DNA of 64,000 nt from positions 476,417-540,416 of the forward strand of contig MNCI01023346.1 of NCBI GenBank assembly GCA_015680685.1, written 5' to 3'. This DNA is from Gnetum montanum. Its lineage: Eukaryota; Streptophyta; Gnetopsida; Gnetales; Gnetaceae. The stretch's first letter is position 1. Each line of letters begins with the position of its first letter. The position numbers were made by a program, and so were the translations under genes. The notes beneath the pieces were generated by a model, which did not search any database, had not been told where the DNA came from, and was given only the letters and a program-made list of their open reading frames with translations. Positions 34,156 through 45,903 of this stretch are shown piece by piece.

Positions 34156-34760
34156 CTACAATCAATCAAGGGTTTGGAATTACTAAAATATTCTCATAGA
34201 TGAGCAACAATTTAATACCTTACTTGTACCCTTAGTCATATCAAGTTCTTCGTTCATTATGATTGTAGAGTAAAAAGATTTTTTCAATAACATGCCCACT
34301 AATACTTTAAATGGGTGGTATGGTTAATTAGAAGTCTTCTTAAAGTGGTTTTAGCCTTAACACAAGTGGTTTACTTTAAAAATTCTTAATATGTTCCTTA
34401 ACTTACCCCTATAATACCTTCTAGTTGTTAGTAATTTCAAAAAAATTGACTCAAATTTTCCTTACTAGCACCCCCCACAACTAAGGTGATCATTCTCAGA
34501 TCACATAGATTCAAAAATTATGCAAATCAAGGCAATAATGAGCAAGTTATGGGTGTTGGAAGTTGGGGTGTCATAGCTTTTTAGCTTCAAAGAAAAATTA
34601 GCAACAACTCCCTTTTTATGAAATTTAGAAATGAAAAATTTTTCTAACTCCTCCTACTATATATAGATTTTATGCATACAATATTGTAGATGTGACATCA
34701 TACATGCAATATCATAGAGCCTGCGATATTGTAGATATGATGCCAGCATAGAAAAATCAA
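34156..34760 (-). promoter_or_regulatory. U3-like promoter block and possible leader intron of the F accessory gene
   Basis: On the minus strand, three or four ATATCG, GACATC and ATATTG-type motifs (about 34,745-34,668) precede a TATATATA box (about 34,665-34,658). This is the same arrangement as the LTR U3 of these elements. Further on, AGGGGTAAGT gives a good donor site (GT at 34406-34405), and TGTAG at 34160-34156 gives an acceptor that abuts the ATG at 34155. The putative intron is 251 bases. The layout is conserved in G at 50600-51281. Promoter and splicing are inferred from sequence only. Confidence 0.5.
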
Positions 34761-36005
34761 AATTTCTGAATGTTTTTTCTCAAAAAAAAAATTGAGTCCC
34801 ATAGGATGGTTGGAAGATATGCATCATGTTAAAAGTGTCTTGACATGGAGATGATGCTTCAATTGTGACAAATGAGCATTGAAAGTCTATGATTAAGGAA
34901 TTATGGTTTATGAAAGTATATGAGGTATTGATGGAATGGATGAGAAAGACAACATTGTTTTGTTGTTAGAAAGGATAGTGTGAGTGATATGGAAAGTAGT
35001 TATTGTGATTTATTAGGATTGGAAGGTTTAAGATGATGTGGTGTGGAATCACTTGGTACCTATAGATACAATAGTTATACAAGTGGGTCCTCCCCAAAGC
35101 AAGCTCCAACCTTTAATGCCCTTGTATAACCATGCCTAAAAGTGTCCTTGGGCACTTAAGGAGTTGAATGTAACACATACCTATTTAGCAAAACACACAT
35201 ATTAGTATCACCAAATTGGAGAAATAACTCTATGTTACTCAAAGTCATAAGTTATGATTATTCTAATAGTGACATGAAATGGTTTTAAAAGGGACTACAA
35301 GAATCAAGACATGAGGTGCCTTACCATAGGAATAATGAATTCTTATGTTTTATTAGTGGTTAAGGTAATCATTAGCCTTTTTGTCCAAGATTCAAACCAA
35401 GTCCACACCACATTCTAGTGACATCGCATCATTTCATCTCTTAGAATCACAATCATAAGACCATCAATGTTACAAGGAGTATTGTTACTTGGCATATTGT
35501 CCAATGCAAGAGTTTATTCATGGCACTGTATTTTTATTTTTTACATTTCTAAAAATCCACCTATCTTCAAACATGTGTAACATGTCTTTCTAGTGGGGCC
35601 CCTAGAAATTTATTCTATGCTCTTTTATTGTTAACTATGTCAACCATTTTAAGGTAGTACTTATTTTGCTCTCACTCCCATTTTTCGTTAAATCCACAAG
35701 GATATAATACAACCTTAGTAACATGATAGAGCTTGCAATAATAATTCAAAAATAATCCATAAGTTGATGTCACACCCTTTTCATTCAACTTGGTTGTTCA
35801 CTTTTTTGTCCAAACATAATGATCACAAGTTTATTCTTAGTTTGATAATGGAAAGAATATCATTATGGCCATGGTAAGAACCTTCTATTAATGGAATGGA
35901 TGGATGGATGATGTGGGCTTATTGTGTAAATAATCAGTTTCTTATAACTTGATTTCATAGAGAAATTTTCACTTGATTAGGCTACATCTTGCCTTTATTT
36001 AAAGG
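34761..36005 (-). other. Non-coding region of element F upstream of its accessory gene
   Basis: No supportable ORF. Blocks such as AAGACATGTTACACATG (about 35,573-35,597, minus) and TTTGGGGAGGACCCACTTG (about 35,080-35,100, minus) match the 3' non-coding regions of A, C and G. Confidence 0.65.
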
Positions 36006-36129
36006 TGATGAGTCATGATTTCCTCAACTTTGATATTGGGTACCTGATATCGAAGCCTCAATATGAGTAGGCAATATTAGGTCCTAAGAAAAAATGTTGG
36101 ATATCCGATATCATCTTTTCTATGCTAGC
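36006..36129 (+). repeat. 5' LTR of element G, U3 part
   Basis: It starts TGATGAG and contains GATATTGG, GATATCG, CAATATTAGG, GGATATCCGATATC (about 36034-36118). It ends at the CTAGC duplication where element C inserted. It continues at 45904. Confidence 0.8.
36125..36129 (+). repeat. Target-site duplication of element C (left)
   Basis: CTAGC, identical to 45899-45903 on the other side of C. Confidence 0.9.
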
Positions 36130-37058
36130 TGATGAGAGCAGCTACTCTAATTATTAGAGTGGTTACTCTAGCGGTTACTCTAGTGGTTACCCTAGTATTT
36201 ATTCTAATTAATAGAGTGGTTACTCTAGCAGTTACTTTAGCAGTTATCCTAATTATTAGAGTGGTTACTCTAATTATTAGAGTAGTTTCTCCCAAGTCTA
36301 TAAATACAATGCCCAGGAACACAATTGGAGGGAAGTCTTTTAGCAAAAAAGTAGAGAAACTCTTGTAGTCTATTTGAAATTTAGAGTATTTTCCAAGTGC
36401 CCGTAGCAAGAGGTCTAAGTGTGGACGAATCTTTATTCGAGCATTGTGTACCTGAGCACACCTTTTGTACGGCAATAAAGACGAGCTCTTTGATTCATCC
36501 TTGCAGCACTTGAGATTTTTTTTCTTACACATTTCTTTTATTTTATTTTCTTATGCATTTATTTTATTTTATGCACTTTACATTTATGTTATTAGCACAA
36601 CAATTCATTTTGATCAATTTAGAAAATCATTAAATTACACAAGCACAACCACTTCAAGCATGTGTGTGATGCTTGGTAACCTAGTAACGATTAGCGTTTG
36701 GTAATCCCAGTAGTGTTGCACTAGTTTAGGATGTGTACAACAAGCGGGAATATATGCTGGTGTTAGAATTAGTTAGAACTTAGTTAATGAGTAGTTAAGT
36801 TAAATTAGTTACTTAGTTACCTCTCTTCTTCCCTACTAGCACAAGACATAAAAACATAAAAGCTATAAAAATCATATGCCTCAAGTTTACTTAATCATAA
36901 AATCGTGACATACATGTAAGCTTGGAAAGACAACAATCAACCAACCTGTCCTTGTTTTACAAGGGTGCATAAGCACTTAGTCCTTGGAATTCGAATGGAT
37001 CGTGCGTGAAACGCTTGTATTTGTATGGTTAAGTGTAGGGGTACCTCGTCGCTCATCA
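36130..37058 (+). repeat. 5' LTR of element C
   Basis: It starts TGATGAGAGCAG and ends CTCATCA. The U3 (36137-36290) is built from about ten copies of GGTTACTCTA-type units mixed with the palindrome CTCTAATTATTAGAG, unlike the GATATC-type U3 of the other LTRs. TATAAATA is at 36299-36306. Then come the TCTTTATTCGAG block, the GTGTACCTGAGCACAC inverted repeat and AATAAAG (about 36474). Confidence 0.9.
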
Positions 37059-37078
37059 TTAGCGTCGTTGCCAGGGAC
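37059..37078 (+). other. Primer binding site of element C
   Basis: TTAGCGTCGTTGCCAGGGAC directly follows the LTR. It is closest of the five to the tRNA-Asp-type site TGGCGCCGTTGCCGGGGA. Confidence 0.8.
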
Positions 37079-37194
37079 TTAGCTGTTTGTGCGCTAATTA
37101 GAACATAGGAAGTCATTCACATCGTTGGAATGAACCCTTAGGGTTGATTGAGAAAATAATAAACAAGAATACATTGCACACTAAACAGACAAGT

Positions 37195-39500
37195 ATGTCT
37201 CCTTCTTCATACGAAAGCGCCTCACCACCTAGGTCTGAAACAATTGGCAGTGTAATACACATGACGTTGATCTACCAGTCCCTCAACAAGTTCAAGTGGT
37301 ATATATTCATCCCGATGAGTATATACTAAACTTCACCTTTATCCTCCATTAAGTTGAACAAACTATGTTGGCGAGACTTAGAAGGTAACATAGTATTACC
37401 TCCTGATCATTCAGTCCCAAGCATGCTTCTTCGTGCCCTCACATGAATTGGCATGCCGCACTTACATGTAGAATACGTTGTGGAAGACCATGACTCGAGA
37501 GAATACTATCCCACTGAGGCACAATGTCAAAGGGATTTGCAACAGGAGAGACATCATAAGTCTTTGAAGGGTAAGTGGTCGTAGAATGTCCCACATGTCT
37601 TAAGCGAAAATGAGGGTGGTGAACTTGCCTCAGGTAGTCACCCACACAACGATGTTCCTCCCCTTGACTTTGGCTAAGGGGTTATGTATCGGAACCTTCA
37701 TTCCACTATTCATAACCTAGGTTCCAATACCCATGGGCACAAAGGATCCGAAAAATGGACAGGGACACATGATAAAGATAGACATTTTGATCACAATTGC
37801 GATCAAGGTCGAGATGGCCAAAGAGAAGGTGTCAGACACCTTCATGGTGACGATTCTCCTTCTTCTTCACCTTCATCATCTCCTTCATCCTCTCCTTCAG
37901 TGTCTGGACACAGTCATAAAGAAAAAGACCATGGGGATAAAGGTAGGCAAAGTGGAAGTCATAGATGAAATAGCCAAGAAAGGGGACGAGGGCACTCTAG
38001 AGAGTCATGACATAGAAGAAGGGAGAGTAGGGAACAACGTAGGCATCATAGACGCCATGGACGAGACGATCACAATGAACCCCTACTCGCTACTCGAAGT
38101 ATGTTGGACATAATTGAGGCTATTAGAATTCCAAAGAGGCACCAGAAAGATAGTAGGATCAAGAGATTAGACATGAACAATATCCCATGATTTGAAGGGG
38201 GATACAACGTTGATCCTCAAAATCACTTACAAGCATTTCATGATGCATGTGCCTTATAAAATATAGAGATCGAATGGCCAAAACTTAAATTTTTTCCATG
38301 GACAGTAGTTAAAGAAGCAAAAAGTTGGTACCGGTCTTTAGAACCAGAATCCATTCATAGGTGGAGTACTATGTTAGAACTATTTAATGACAAGTACCAA
38401 ATGTACTCCCAAGTGTTTAACTTGCGAAAGAAAATCCAAGGCTGGAAACAAGGAGGACATAAACCCTTGGATGCTACCATGGGCTGATATTATGCACTGT
38501 TACACCGTTGTCCTGGCCATGGTTATTTGCAAAGGGATCAATTACGCCATCTCGTGGATGAGCTTAGGCATGAAACAAGAAGAACCCTTGGGACTTATGC
38601 CCAAGGAAGACTATATGAGCTTAGGTCCCATCAAATTCAAAGACTATTGGAGCAAGTTGCTAAGGAAGAAGGTGAGCTACAGAAGAGAGAAAGTGTGAAA
38701 GAGTATAACCAAGATCCTTTTCTCTGGAAGAGGGGAGTAAGATTTTGTGAGAAGAGTCACCACTCAAAGAGATGGTGAATAGGAAAACTTTGCCTATCCA
38801 AAAGTTGACATCAGAAGTATTAGAAAAGGTAGACCAAATGTGGGATTCCCTAGACAATAGATTTCAATCTATTCTTAAAATAGTAGAGGAGTTTAGAGAG
38901 CAAGGTAGTGATCGCGAAGAAAAAAAAAAGAGAAGTTGAACATGCACGTAGCAAGGGTAAGGGCAAAGTTGTCATCATTGAAGAGCTTGTGGAGTTGGAA
39001 ATAGACAATGATAGTGGATGTGAAATATGTCAATATGACCATCCTAAGGGATGTTGCCCTGTAATCTCACATCTACAAGAGTCTGGGGTGTATGCACTCA
39101 ACCCACAATTGAACAAACGGCAAGCACCCCAAAGGTTACCTTACCCCCAAGGTAACCTAAGACAATTCCACCAACCCTTAACATATTATCCAAGTGGAAC
39201 TTCACCATAACCAATTGAGCAATATCAATAGTGGTAGCACCCACAATCATGGGGAATGCCACCACCAAGGTAATAGTATCCTTACCGGCAACCTAACCCG
39301 TATGGATATTACGTGTAGCAGCCAATCTCCCCATGTGACTCTATTGGTCACATCACTCCTCAACCTCACTACCAAGCCCATGAGTATTATGGAACTCCCT
39401 CTTCTAGGGGCAATATTCCATAAGCATATCATCCTTCTCATCCAGTTGCATCTCTTCCACCAATAGCTCCACTACCAGCTGCTCCAGCTATGCAGGGTGA
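37195..39500 (+). pseudogene. Gag of element C (decayed)
   Basis: It opens MSPSSYESASPPRSE. A Ser/Pro repeat (SSSPSSSPSSSP, about 37855-37900) precedes an Arg/His/Glu-rich stretch. The gag core is at about 38,230-38,700 (WSTMLELFNDKYQMYSQ, LRSHQIQRLLEQVAKEEGE). The zinc knuckle CX2CX3HX4C is at about 39,020-39,060 (CEICQYDHPKGCC). A proline/glutamine-rich tail follows. Stops at several points, for example in the core near 38,260 and 38,486, break it. Confidence 0.85.
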
Positions 39501-39609
39501 AATCCCTACCTAGCAACAACAACATAATGCCACAAGGGCTATTAACTCTTAACCTACTATTGGTTCCAACAATCACATGAAGAAAAGACATTTCTTTAGA
39601 ACCAATAGA

Positions 39610-42600
39610 CCAACCAAGTCCTTGTAATCACAGGCGGTTGATTCCTTAGATGCCTCAGTATCAATCAAAACTTTGGAGCCTCCTTCAACTCAATCGCTGC
39701 ACTCAATGCATACGGTCATGCTAACACATGTCGTCACCAATTGGATCAAAGCTAGTCATCTTACCAGGAAATTATTTAATCCTAGGAGTCCTCTGATATA
39801 CTTACAAATTGCTGAAAATGCACCGTGCAAGGCTCTTTTGGATTCAGGTTCCAATGTCAACTTGATTTCTCAAGAAATGTACAAGGCCTGGAACCTACCT
39901 CCATTGAAAAAGAGCAACATCCGTCTAGATTTGGCNGATTCACTCGTATGCATAGAACCAATTGAGGGTTTGACTTGTGCTTACATCGATAGCATAGATG
40001 CATTAGAGCAAGTCCATCACCAACTTCCAAGTCTTAACCTTGAAAATGTCAACTAGGGGATGTTGGAAATCCCTAAGATATTTAAGCAGAAGCCCCTCAA
40101 GTTGAAACCATTGCCCACCGATATGGAATACATGTTCCTTAAAAATGAAAAATCGGTAATTATTAATGCTAAGCTTGCTCCTCCATAGAAAGAAGAACTG
40201 CTGAAGGTAATCAATAGACGGTCAAAAGCCTTTGCTTGGTCATATCCCGAATTAACTGGAATAGATCCTAGGATATGCCAACATAGGATTTACACCGACC
40301 CCTCCATGAAGCCTCGAAGATAACTGCAGAGGTGTTTGAACCCAAAGCTGAAGCAAGTAGTCAAGGAAGAAATCGAATAGCTTCTCAAGGCTAGGTTCAT
40401 ATACCCCATTTCTAATAGCAAATGGGTTAGCCCCTTAGTTATTATGCCTAAAAAGGGAGGCAAATGGAGGGTGTGCATAGATTTTAGGCTACTGAATATG
40501 GCAACATTCAAAGATCACTTTCTGTTGCCATTTGTTAACCAAGTCTTAGACACCATCGTAGGGCATCGCTACTACAATTTTCTGGATGGATATAATGGAT
40601 ATAATCAAATACAAATAGCCCTAGAAGACCAAGCCAAGACTATGTTCACTAGTCCTTGGGGAATGTTTGCATAAAAATAGATGCCATGTGGCTTGTGCAA
40701 TGCCCCTGCAACATTTTAACGACTAGTTCTAAGCATCTTCCAACATCAGATAGGAAATGGTGTAGAAGTCTTTATGGACAATTTCTTCACCTATGGGGCA
40801 AACTTTGATCAAGCCTTGGATCAGTTAGAGCAAGTGTTAAAAAGATGTGTAGAAACCAATTTGAGGCTCAACTAGCAGAAAAGTCATTTGATGGTCCAAG
40901 AGGGTGTAGTACTAGGGCACAAAATCTCACACACAGGGATAGAGGTAGACCCCAAGAAAATCAAAGTTATCCAAGGAATTACCTGTAAACCAAAAACTGT
41001 CAAAGATATTCGATCATTCCTTGGACATACGAGCTACTATAGGAGATTTATTGAGAACATTTCAAAGGTTGCCAAATCATTGGTGGAATTAACTAAAAAG
41101 GACGTACCTTTTGAATGGAACAGGGAATGTGAATTAGCTGTTCAAACTCTGAAATAGAAGCTAGTAGAAACACCCATTCTACAAGCTCCTGACTAGTCCA
41201 AACCATTCCATATCATGACTGATGCATCAAACTATGCCTTAGGAGTCATACTTACATAGTTAGATGATCAGAAGCATCCTTATTGCATCCACTATGCAAG
41301 TAGAAGTATCGTTGGTGCACAACTTAACTACACTACCACAGAGAAAGAATTAATGGTTGTAGTGTTTGCACTAGAAAATTTTAGACACTATGTATTTGGA
41401 TATAAAGTATATATACATATAGATCATAGTGCAATAAGGTTCCTCATGAATAAGCCAATGGTAAGCCCTCATATCATATAATGGCCTGTAATCTTACAAG
41501 AGTTCGATCTTACAATGATCAATTGTAAAGGCATCGAGAACGTAGTTGTTGATCATTTATCTCGGTTGCGATGGGATAACAAAGAGGACGAGTATCCAAT
41601 TTTTAATTATTTTCCTAATGAATTCCTCTTTGCTGGTGTAGTGAATAATCAATCACCCACAGAGACAAACTGGTACAATAGCATTCTCACCTATCTCCTC
41701 ACCTAAAAAATACCACAAGAGTTAAACCTTAAGAAGAAACAACAGTTTCTTCACCAAGCAAAGTACTTTATGGAAATCAATGGGCAACTTTACAAAGTGT
41801 TTCCCGATGGCTTAGTTTAATGGTGTGTTCCCGATATAGATCAACTGCAAGTTCTCCAAGACGCTCATGAGGGTTCTTGTGGGGGTCATTACGCTAGGAG
41901 ACAAACAACCATCAAGATCTTGCTTGCAGGATATTATTAGCCTACATTATTTCAAGATACCCATCAATTCGTCCAATCTTGTGAGCGTTGTCAACGTGAT
42001 GGGGGAATGACTGCTAGAATGGAGGGTCCACAACAATGGCTCCAACCATTAGAACCCTTCAACATTTGGGGAATTGATTTTATGGGGCCAATTACACCAA
42101 TGTCCAATGGAAAAACCTATATCATTGTTGCTATTTATTACCTGCCTAAATGGGAAGAAGCAGCTATTGTTAAGGATTTCATATCATCTACACCTGCACG
42201 ATTTGTTCAACAACAAATCATAAACAAGTTTGGTGTGCCTCGTGCACTTATTTCAGAAAATGGTACCCACTTCACATGTGCAACTTTTTGGAAATTAATG
42301 CAACACTTAAGGGTTGAGCATAAATTGACTACACCATACCACCCCCCAAGTGAACAGTCAAGTAGAAGTCACCAACAGGGAGATTACAAAGATATTGACA
42401 AGAACTGTTAGCAAGTTTAGGCGAGACTGGAGCACTAAACTAAATGATGCTCTTTGGGCATACTACTCCACATGGAAACTCCCTACAGGCTACTCTCCCT
42501 ATGAGTTAGTGTACAGTAAATTACCAATGCTTCCCATTCAAACTAAGCTCCATACACTATCCATGGCATGTAACCTCAACCTTGACCTTGATCTAGCACA

Positions 42601-43019
42601 AAAACAACGATTAGTAACCCTTAACTTGCTAGATGAAAATCGACTAGCTGTCCTATCATCTAATGAGTTTCATAAGACATTCAATAAATAATGTCATGAC
42701 CTAAGGATTAGGAACGTTAAATATCAACCGGGAGATAAGGTTCTCTATTGGAATCCCACACATGTGTCACAATGTACTAAATTTCAAACACTATGGGAAG
42801 GACCTTATATTATTTATGCAACTTTTCCTTCAGGGGCCATAATAATATACAAACCTAAGAGCCCAAACAAGAAACTATTGCTCAACATACAACAAACCAA
42901 ACCTTTCCATGAGCTTAGGATAGCCAGTACACATGCTGCCTCTGTTGATGGACAACCTTGTTCACTTTTTGGATCTCCTCCTTCCAACTCAGTCGTGGGG
43001 GAGATGGCCACCTATGCTA
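39610..43019 (+). pseudogene. Pol of element C: protease (truncated), RT, RNase H, integrase
   Basis: The protease keeps LLDSGSNVNLIS (about 39,835-39,870) but is cut at the N (39936); relative to A about 420 bases, including the rest of the protease, are missing. RT: PKKGGKWRVCIDFRLLN at about 40,448, then a catalytic box FMDNFF at 40771-40788 where FMDD is expected (second Asp to Asn). RNase H: about 41,190-41,520. Integrase: IWGIDFMGPITPMSNG at about 42,066, ISENGTHF at about 42,250 (Asp to Glu/Asn change), and a frameshift within the next motif near 42,345-42,360. The end has the same HGGDGH-type region as A, shifted in frame. Confidence 0.86.
39936..39936 (+). other. Ambiguous base N at a junction lacking about 420 bases
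   Basis: The only N in the window. Left of it the sequence matches A at about 5044 and right of it A at about 5467, so the ambiguous base sits exactly on the deletion point. Confidence 0.85.
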
Positions 43020-44937
43020 ACCATTTTAGGCCCTCGATTCTTTTTGAATTTTCTTACACATTTTTGTTTTATACATTTTTCCAACTTTTCTTATTTTTTT
43101 TACACCATTGTTCATGTTTTTACTATTTCTTTGTTTGCTTGATTTACTTTTATTCGTCATCCAATAAGTGCTCATGATGGTGTATTGCATTATATCATAT
43201 TGATTGCTAATGTTTGGTTTTTACCTTTGAATTATGATGTTGATATTAAGGTATGGTTCTTTTGGTAAAACAGGCAATGAGTCCACATCGTCCACTCATC
43301 CATACAACTCTATGGTCTCCTTTGGCTTGGAACTGTATAGTCCTCTTTTTCTAAGTAAATTTATTAATGAATTGGTGGCTGGGTACTTTTCAAACCAAGG
43401 AAAGACTCAAAGGATGAAAAGGGTGTGACTTCAAGGGGATTCGATGCATTTTTGTTGGCCATTTTCTTGGGTGCTTGGATGCTTATTTCTTGGGTTTTCT
43501 ACCATGCTGACATTGTTCAAAAATCAAGAAGCTGAGTGAATAAAAATAAGTCTTTGCATGGTGTAGTTCTCACACACACAAAAAGAGAAAAATGAGAATT
43601 CAAAGCACACCCCTTAGACATAATAAAGCAATATGGGCTACAAGCACTAGTTATAAAATTGGAAAGACATGTTACCCATGCCTGAAGATTCCCTCTAACT
43701 AAGGCCCTTTCTCATTTCCTGCTTCTCCATCTCACTCTCCTCGGGATGGTGGTCACTCTTTGTGAAGGCATTCTTGTTGCTTCAAGAGGATGGATTGGCT
43801 AGGTGTATTGATGTGAGGTCACTGAATGTGGTTAGTTTGAGTCTGGATTTGGGATGAAGTTCTACTCAGCCATCTTAACCATGAAATACACAAAGGGCTT
43901 TACACAACCTTGTTCTTGGGATTCCATTCCATTCTCTCCTCTCCATCTTTCTTCCCATTTTCCATCTCATTGCCAGTTTTATCATTAGTCCATTCTGAGT
44001 TGATGCATTTTTTTTCTTTGGTGAATTCTTGTGGGTAAGTTTTTAACTCTTGCTTCCAAATGACATTCCTAGAGCCTATGGACTCTTTGGTTTGTGGGTT
44101 TGTCAGGGCATAAAAGGTATGAGCCTGCTTTGGGGAGGACCCACTGGCATTCCTTTTTGGTGCAATTGCTAAGTTCTTTTCCTTAAATATTTCCTGCAAT
44201 CAATCATCTCTTGTTTCATCCCCATCCATGACATCCATTTTATTAGCATTGTCACTATTATTTTTTCCATCTTTCTTGTTCCTCATATTTTTCCATCTTA
44301 TAGCTACCAAAGGTTCACTCTTAGTCGTGGGTGCCCTGGCACAAATTTTTTAATTTTCTCCATTTTACTATTCGCCTAACCCCTACACCTTGGGTAGTCA
44401 CCTATGATAAATCTTCGAACCAGTTTCTGCCATAAACACAACTCAGCCAATGCGCTTCATATCGAGGCAAGGTATCAACTGCATTTTGGTTTATCTATCC
44501 TTGCTCATTTGTGACTGTGTTATGTGTGCAAATGGCGATCATACAAATAATGGACTAGGCTTGGAGAAAGCACTTAGGATGGACCAAATTGAAGCATTTA
44601 TGAAAGAGCAAGTAAAGTGGTGTGGCTATGGATAAATAATGGAAGGCGCAATCTTAGCATTGGCGGCAACACGCTTCATTTTATTTCTCTCTCTTTCTCT
44701 ACAAGCTGTCAAATAAAGGTTTGGATGTCATTTATGTACGAGTGTTCACCACAATGGTCATGAACACTAATGTTGTAATATGCTTATTGATCCGTTCATT
44801 GGGCACATTGAGTCTGTCATCCCATTCCACCATCAGTTGTCAGTTAGTTAATAATCCCATACCTTCCCAATATTTTGTAAAGAACTTGTTTCTCTTCTTC
44901 TATACTCGAGGACGAGTTTTCATTCAGTCATGGGGTA
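43020..44937 (+). other. 3' non-coding region and polypurine tract of element C
   Basis: It is homologous block by block to A 8542-10455, including AAGACATGTTACCCATGCC (about 43,664), GGGGAGGACCCACT (about 44,132), a CT-rich run (about 44,683-44,702), CTCGAGGACGAG (about 44,906-44,917) and GGGGTA (44932-44937). No ORF is supported. Confidence 0.75.
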
Positions 44938-45898
44938 TGATGAGAGTAGTTACTCTAATTATTAAAGTGGTTACTCTAGCGGTTACTCTAGTGGTTACTC
45001 TAGCATTAAAGTGGTTACTCTAGCAGTTACTTTAGCAATTACTCTAACTATTAGAGTGGTTACTCTAATAGTTATTCAAATTATTAGAGTGGTTACTCTA
45101 GCAGTTACTCTAATTATTAGAGTAGTTTCTCCCAAGTCTATAAATACAGTGCCCAAGTGCACAATTGGAGGGAAGTCTTTTAGCAGAAAAGTAGCGAAAC
45201 TCTTGTAGTCTATTTGAAAGTTAGAGTATTTTCCAAGTGCCCATAGCAGGAGGTCTAAGTGTGGACGGATCTTTATTTGAGCATTGTGTACCTGAGCACA
45301 CCCTGTGTATGGCAATAAAGCTGAGCTCTTTGATTCATCCTTGCAGCACTTGAGATTTGTTTTCTTACAAATTTCTTTTATTTTATTTTCTTATGCATTT
45401 ATTTTATTTTATGCACTTTACATTTATGTTATTAGCACAACAATTGATTTTGATCAATTTAGCAAATTGTTAAATTACACAAGCACGACCACTTCGAGCA
45501 TGCGTGTAATGCTTGGTAACCCAGTAATAATTAGTGTTTGTTAATCCCAATAGTGTTGCACTGGTTTAGCATGTGTACGACAAGTGAGAACGAATGCTGG
45601 TGTTAGGATTAGTTAGAACTTAGTTACTGAGTAGTTAAGTTAAATTAGTCACTTAATTACCTCTCTCCTTCCCTATTAGTGCAGGACATAAAAACATAAA
45701 AGCTATAAAAATCATATGCCTCAAGTTTACTTAACCATACAATCGTGATGTACAGGTAAGCTTGGGAAGACAATAATCAACCAACCCGTCCTTGTTCCAC
45801 AAGGGCGCATAAGCACTTAGTCCTTGGAATTCGACCAGATCATGCATCAAACATTCATATTCGTATGGTTGAGCATAGGGGTACCTCGACACTCATCA
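44938..45898 (+). repeat. 3' LTR of element C
   Basis: It has the same ends as 36130-37058 but is 32 bases longer, because the U3 GGTTACTCTA array (about 44,945-45,125) has more units. TATA (TATAAATA) is at about 45,139. Confidence 0.9.
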
Positions 45899-45903
45899 CT
45901 AGC
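45899..45903 (+). repeat. Target-site duplication of element C (right)
   Basis: CTAGC, two bases before the TATAAATA box of the interrupted LTR of G. Confidence 0.9.

Larger units (their letters stand above)
30472..36005 (-). mobile_element. Gypsy-type element F, 3' portion (minus strand), cut by element G
   Basis: From right to left it contains a non-coding region matching G's 49,300-50,580, a U3-like promoter block, the accessory gene (34155 to about 31,500), a box related to CTCGAGGACGAG, a purine tract and the 3' LTR (30472-31312). Element G begins at 36006 in the opposite orientation, so F's gag side and 5' LTR must lie beyond the window on the far side of G. The shared layout of F and G shows they are the same subfamily, one nested in the other. 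Confidence 0.8.
36130..45898 (+). mobile_element. Ty3/gypsy LTR retrotransposon C, complete but decayed
   Basis: It has LTRs at 36130-37058 and 44938-45898, a primer site at 37059-37078, gag from 37195, and protease-RT-RNase H-integrase to about 43,019. About 1.9 kb of non-coding DNA is followed by a CTCGAGGACGAG box (about 44,906) and the GGGGTA purine tract. A perfect CTAGC duplication flanks it. It is closely related to A in its coding part but has a different U3. It lies inside the 5' LTR of G in the same orientation. Stops, and a gap-like N at 39936 with missing sequence, disable it. Confidence 0.93.

Noticed and set aside
36125-36532. ORFs on both strands with VTLAVTLVVTL / VTTLIIRV repeats (also 44,721-45,315)
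   Set aside because: They are translations of the GGTTACTCTA repeats in the LTRs of element C, not proteins.
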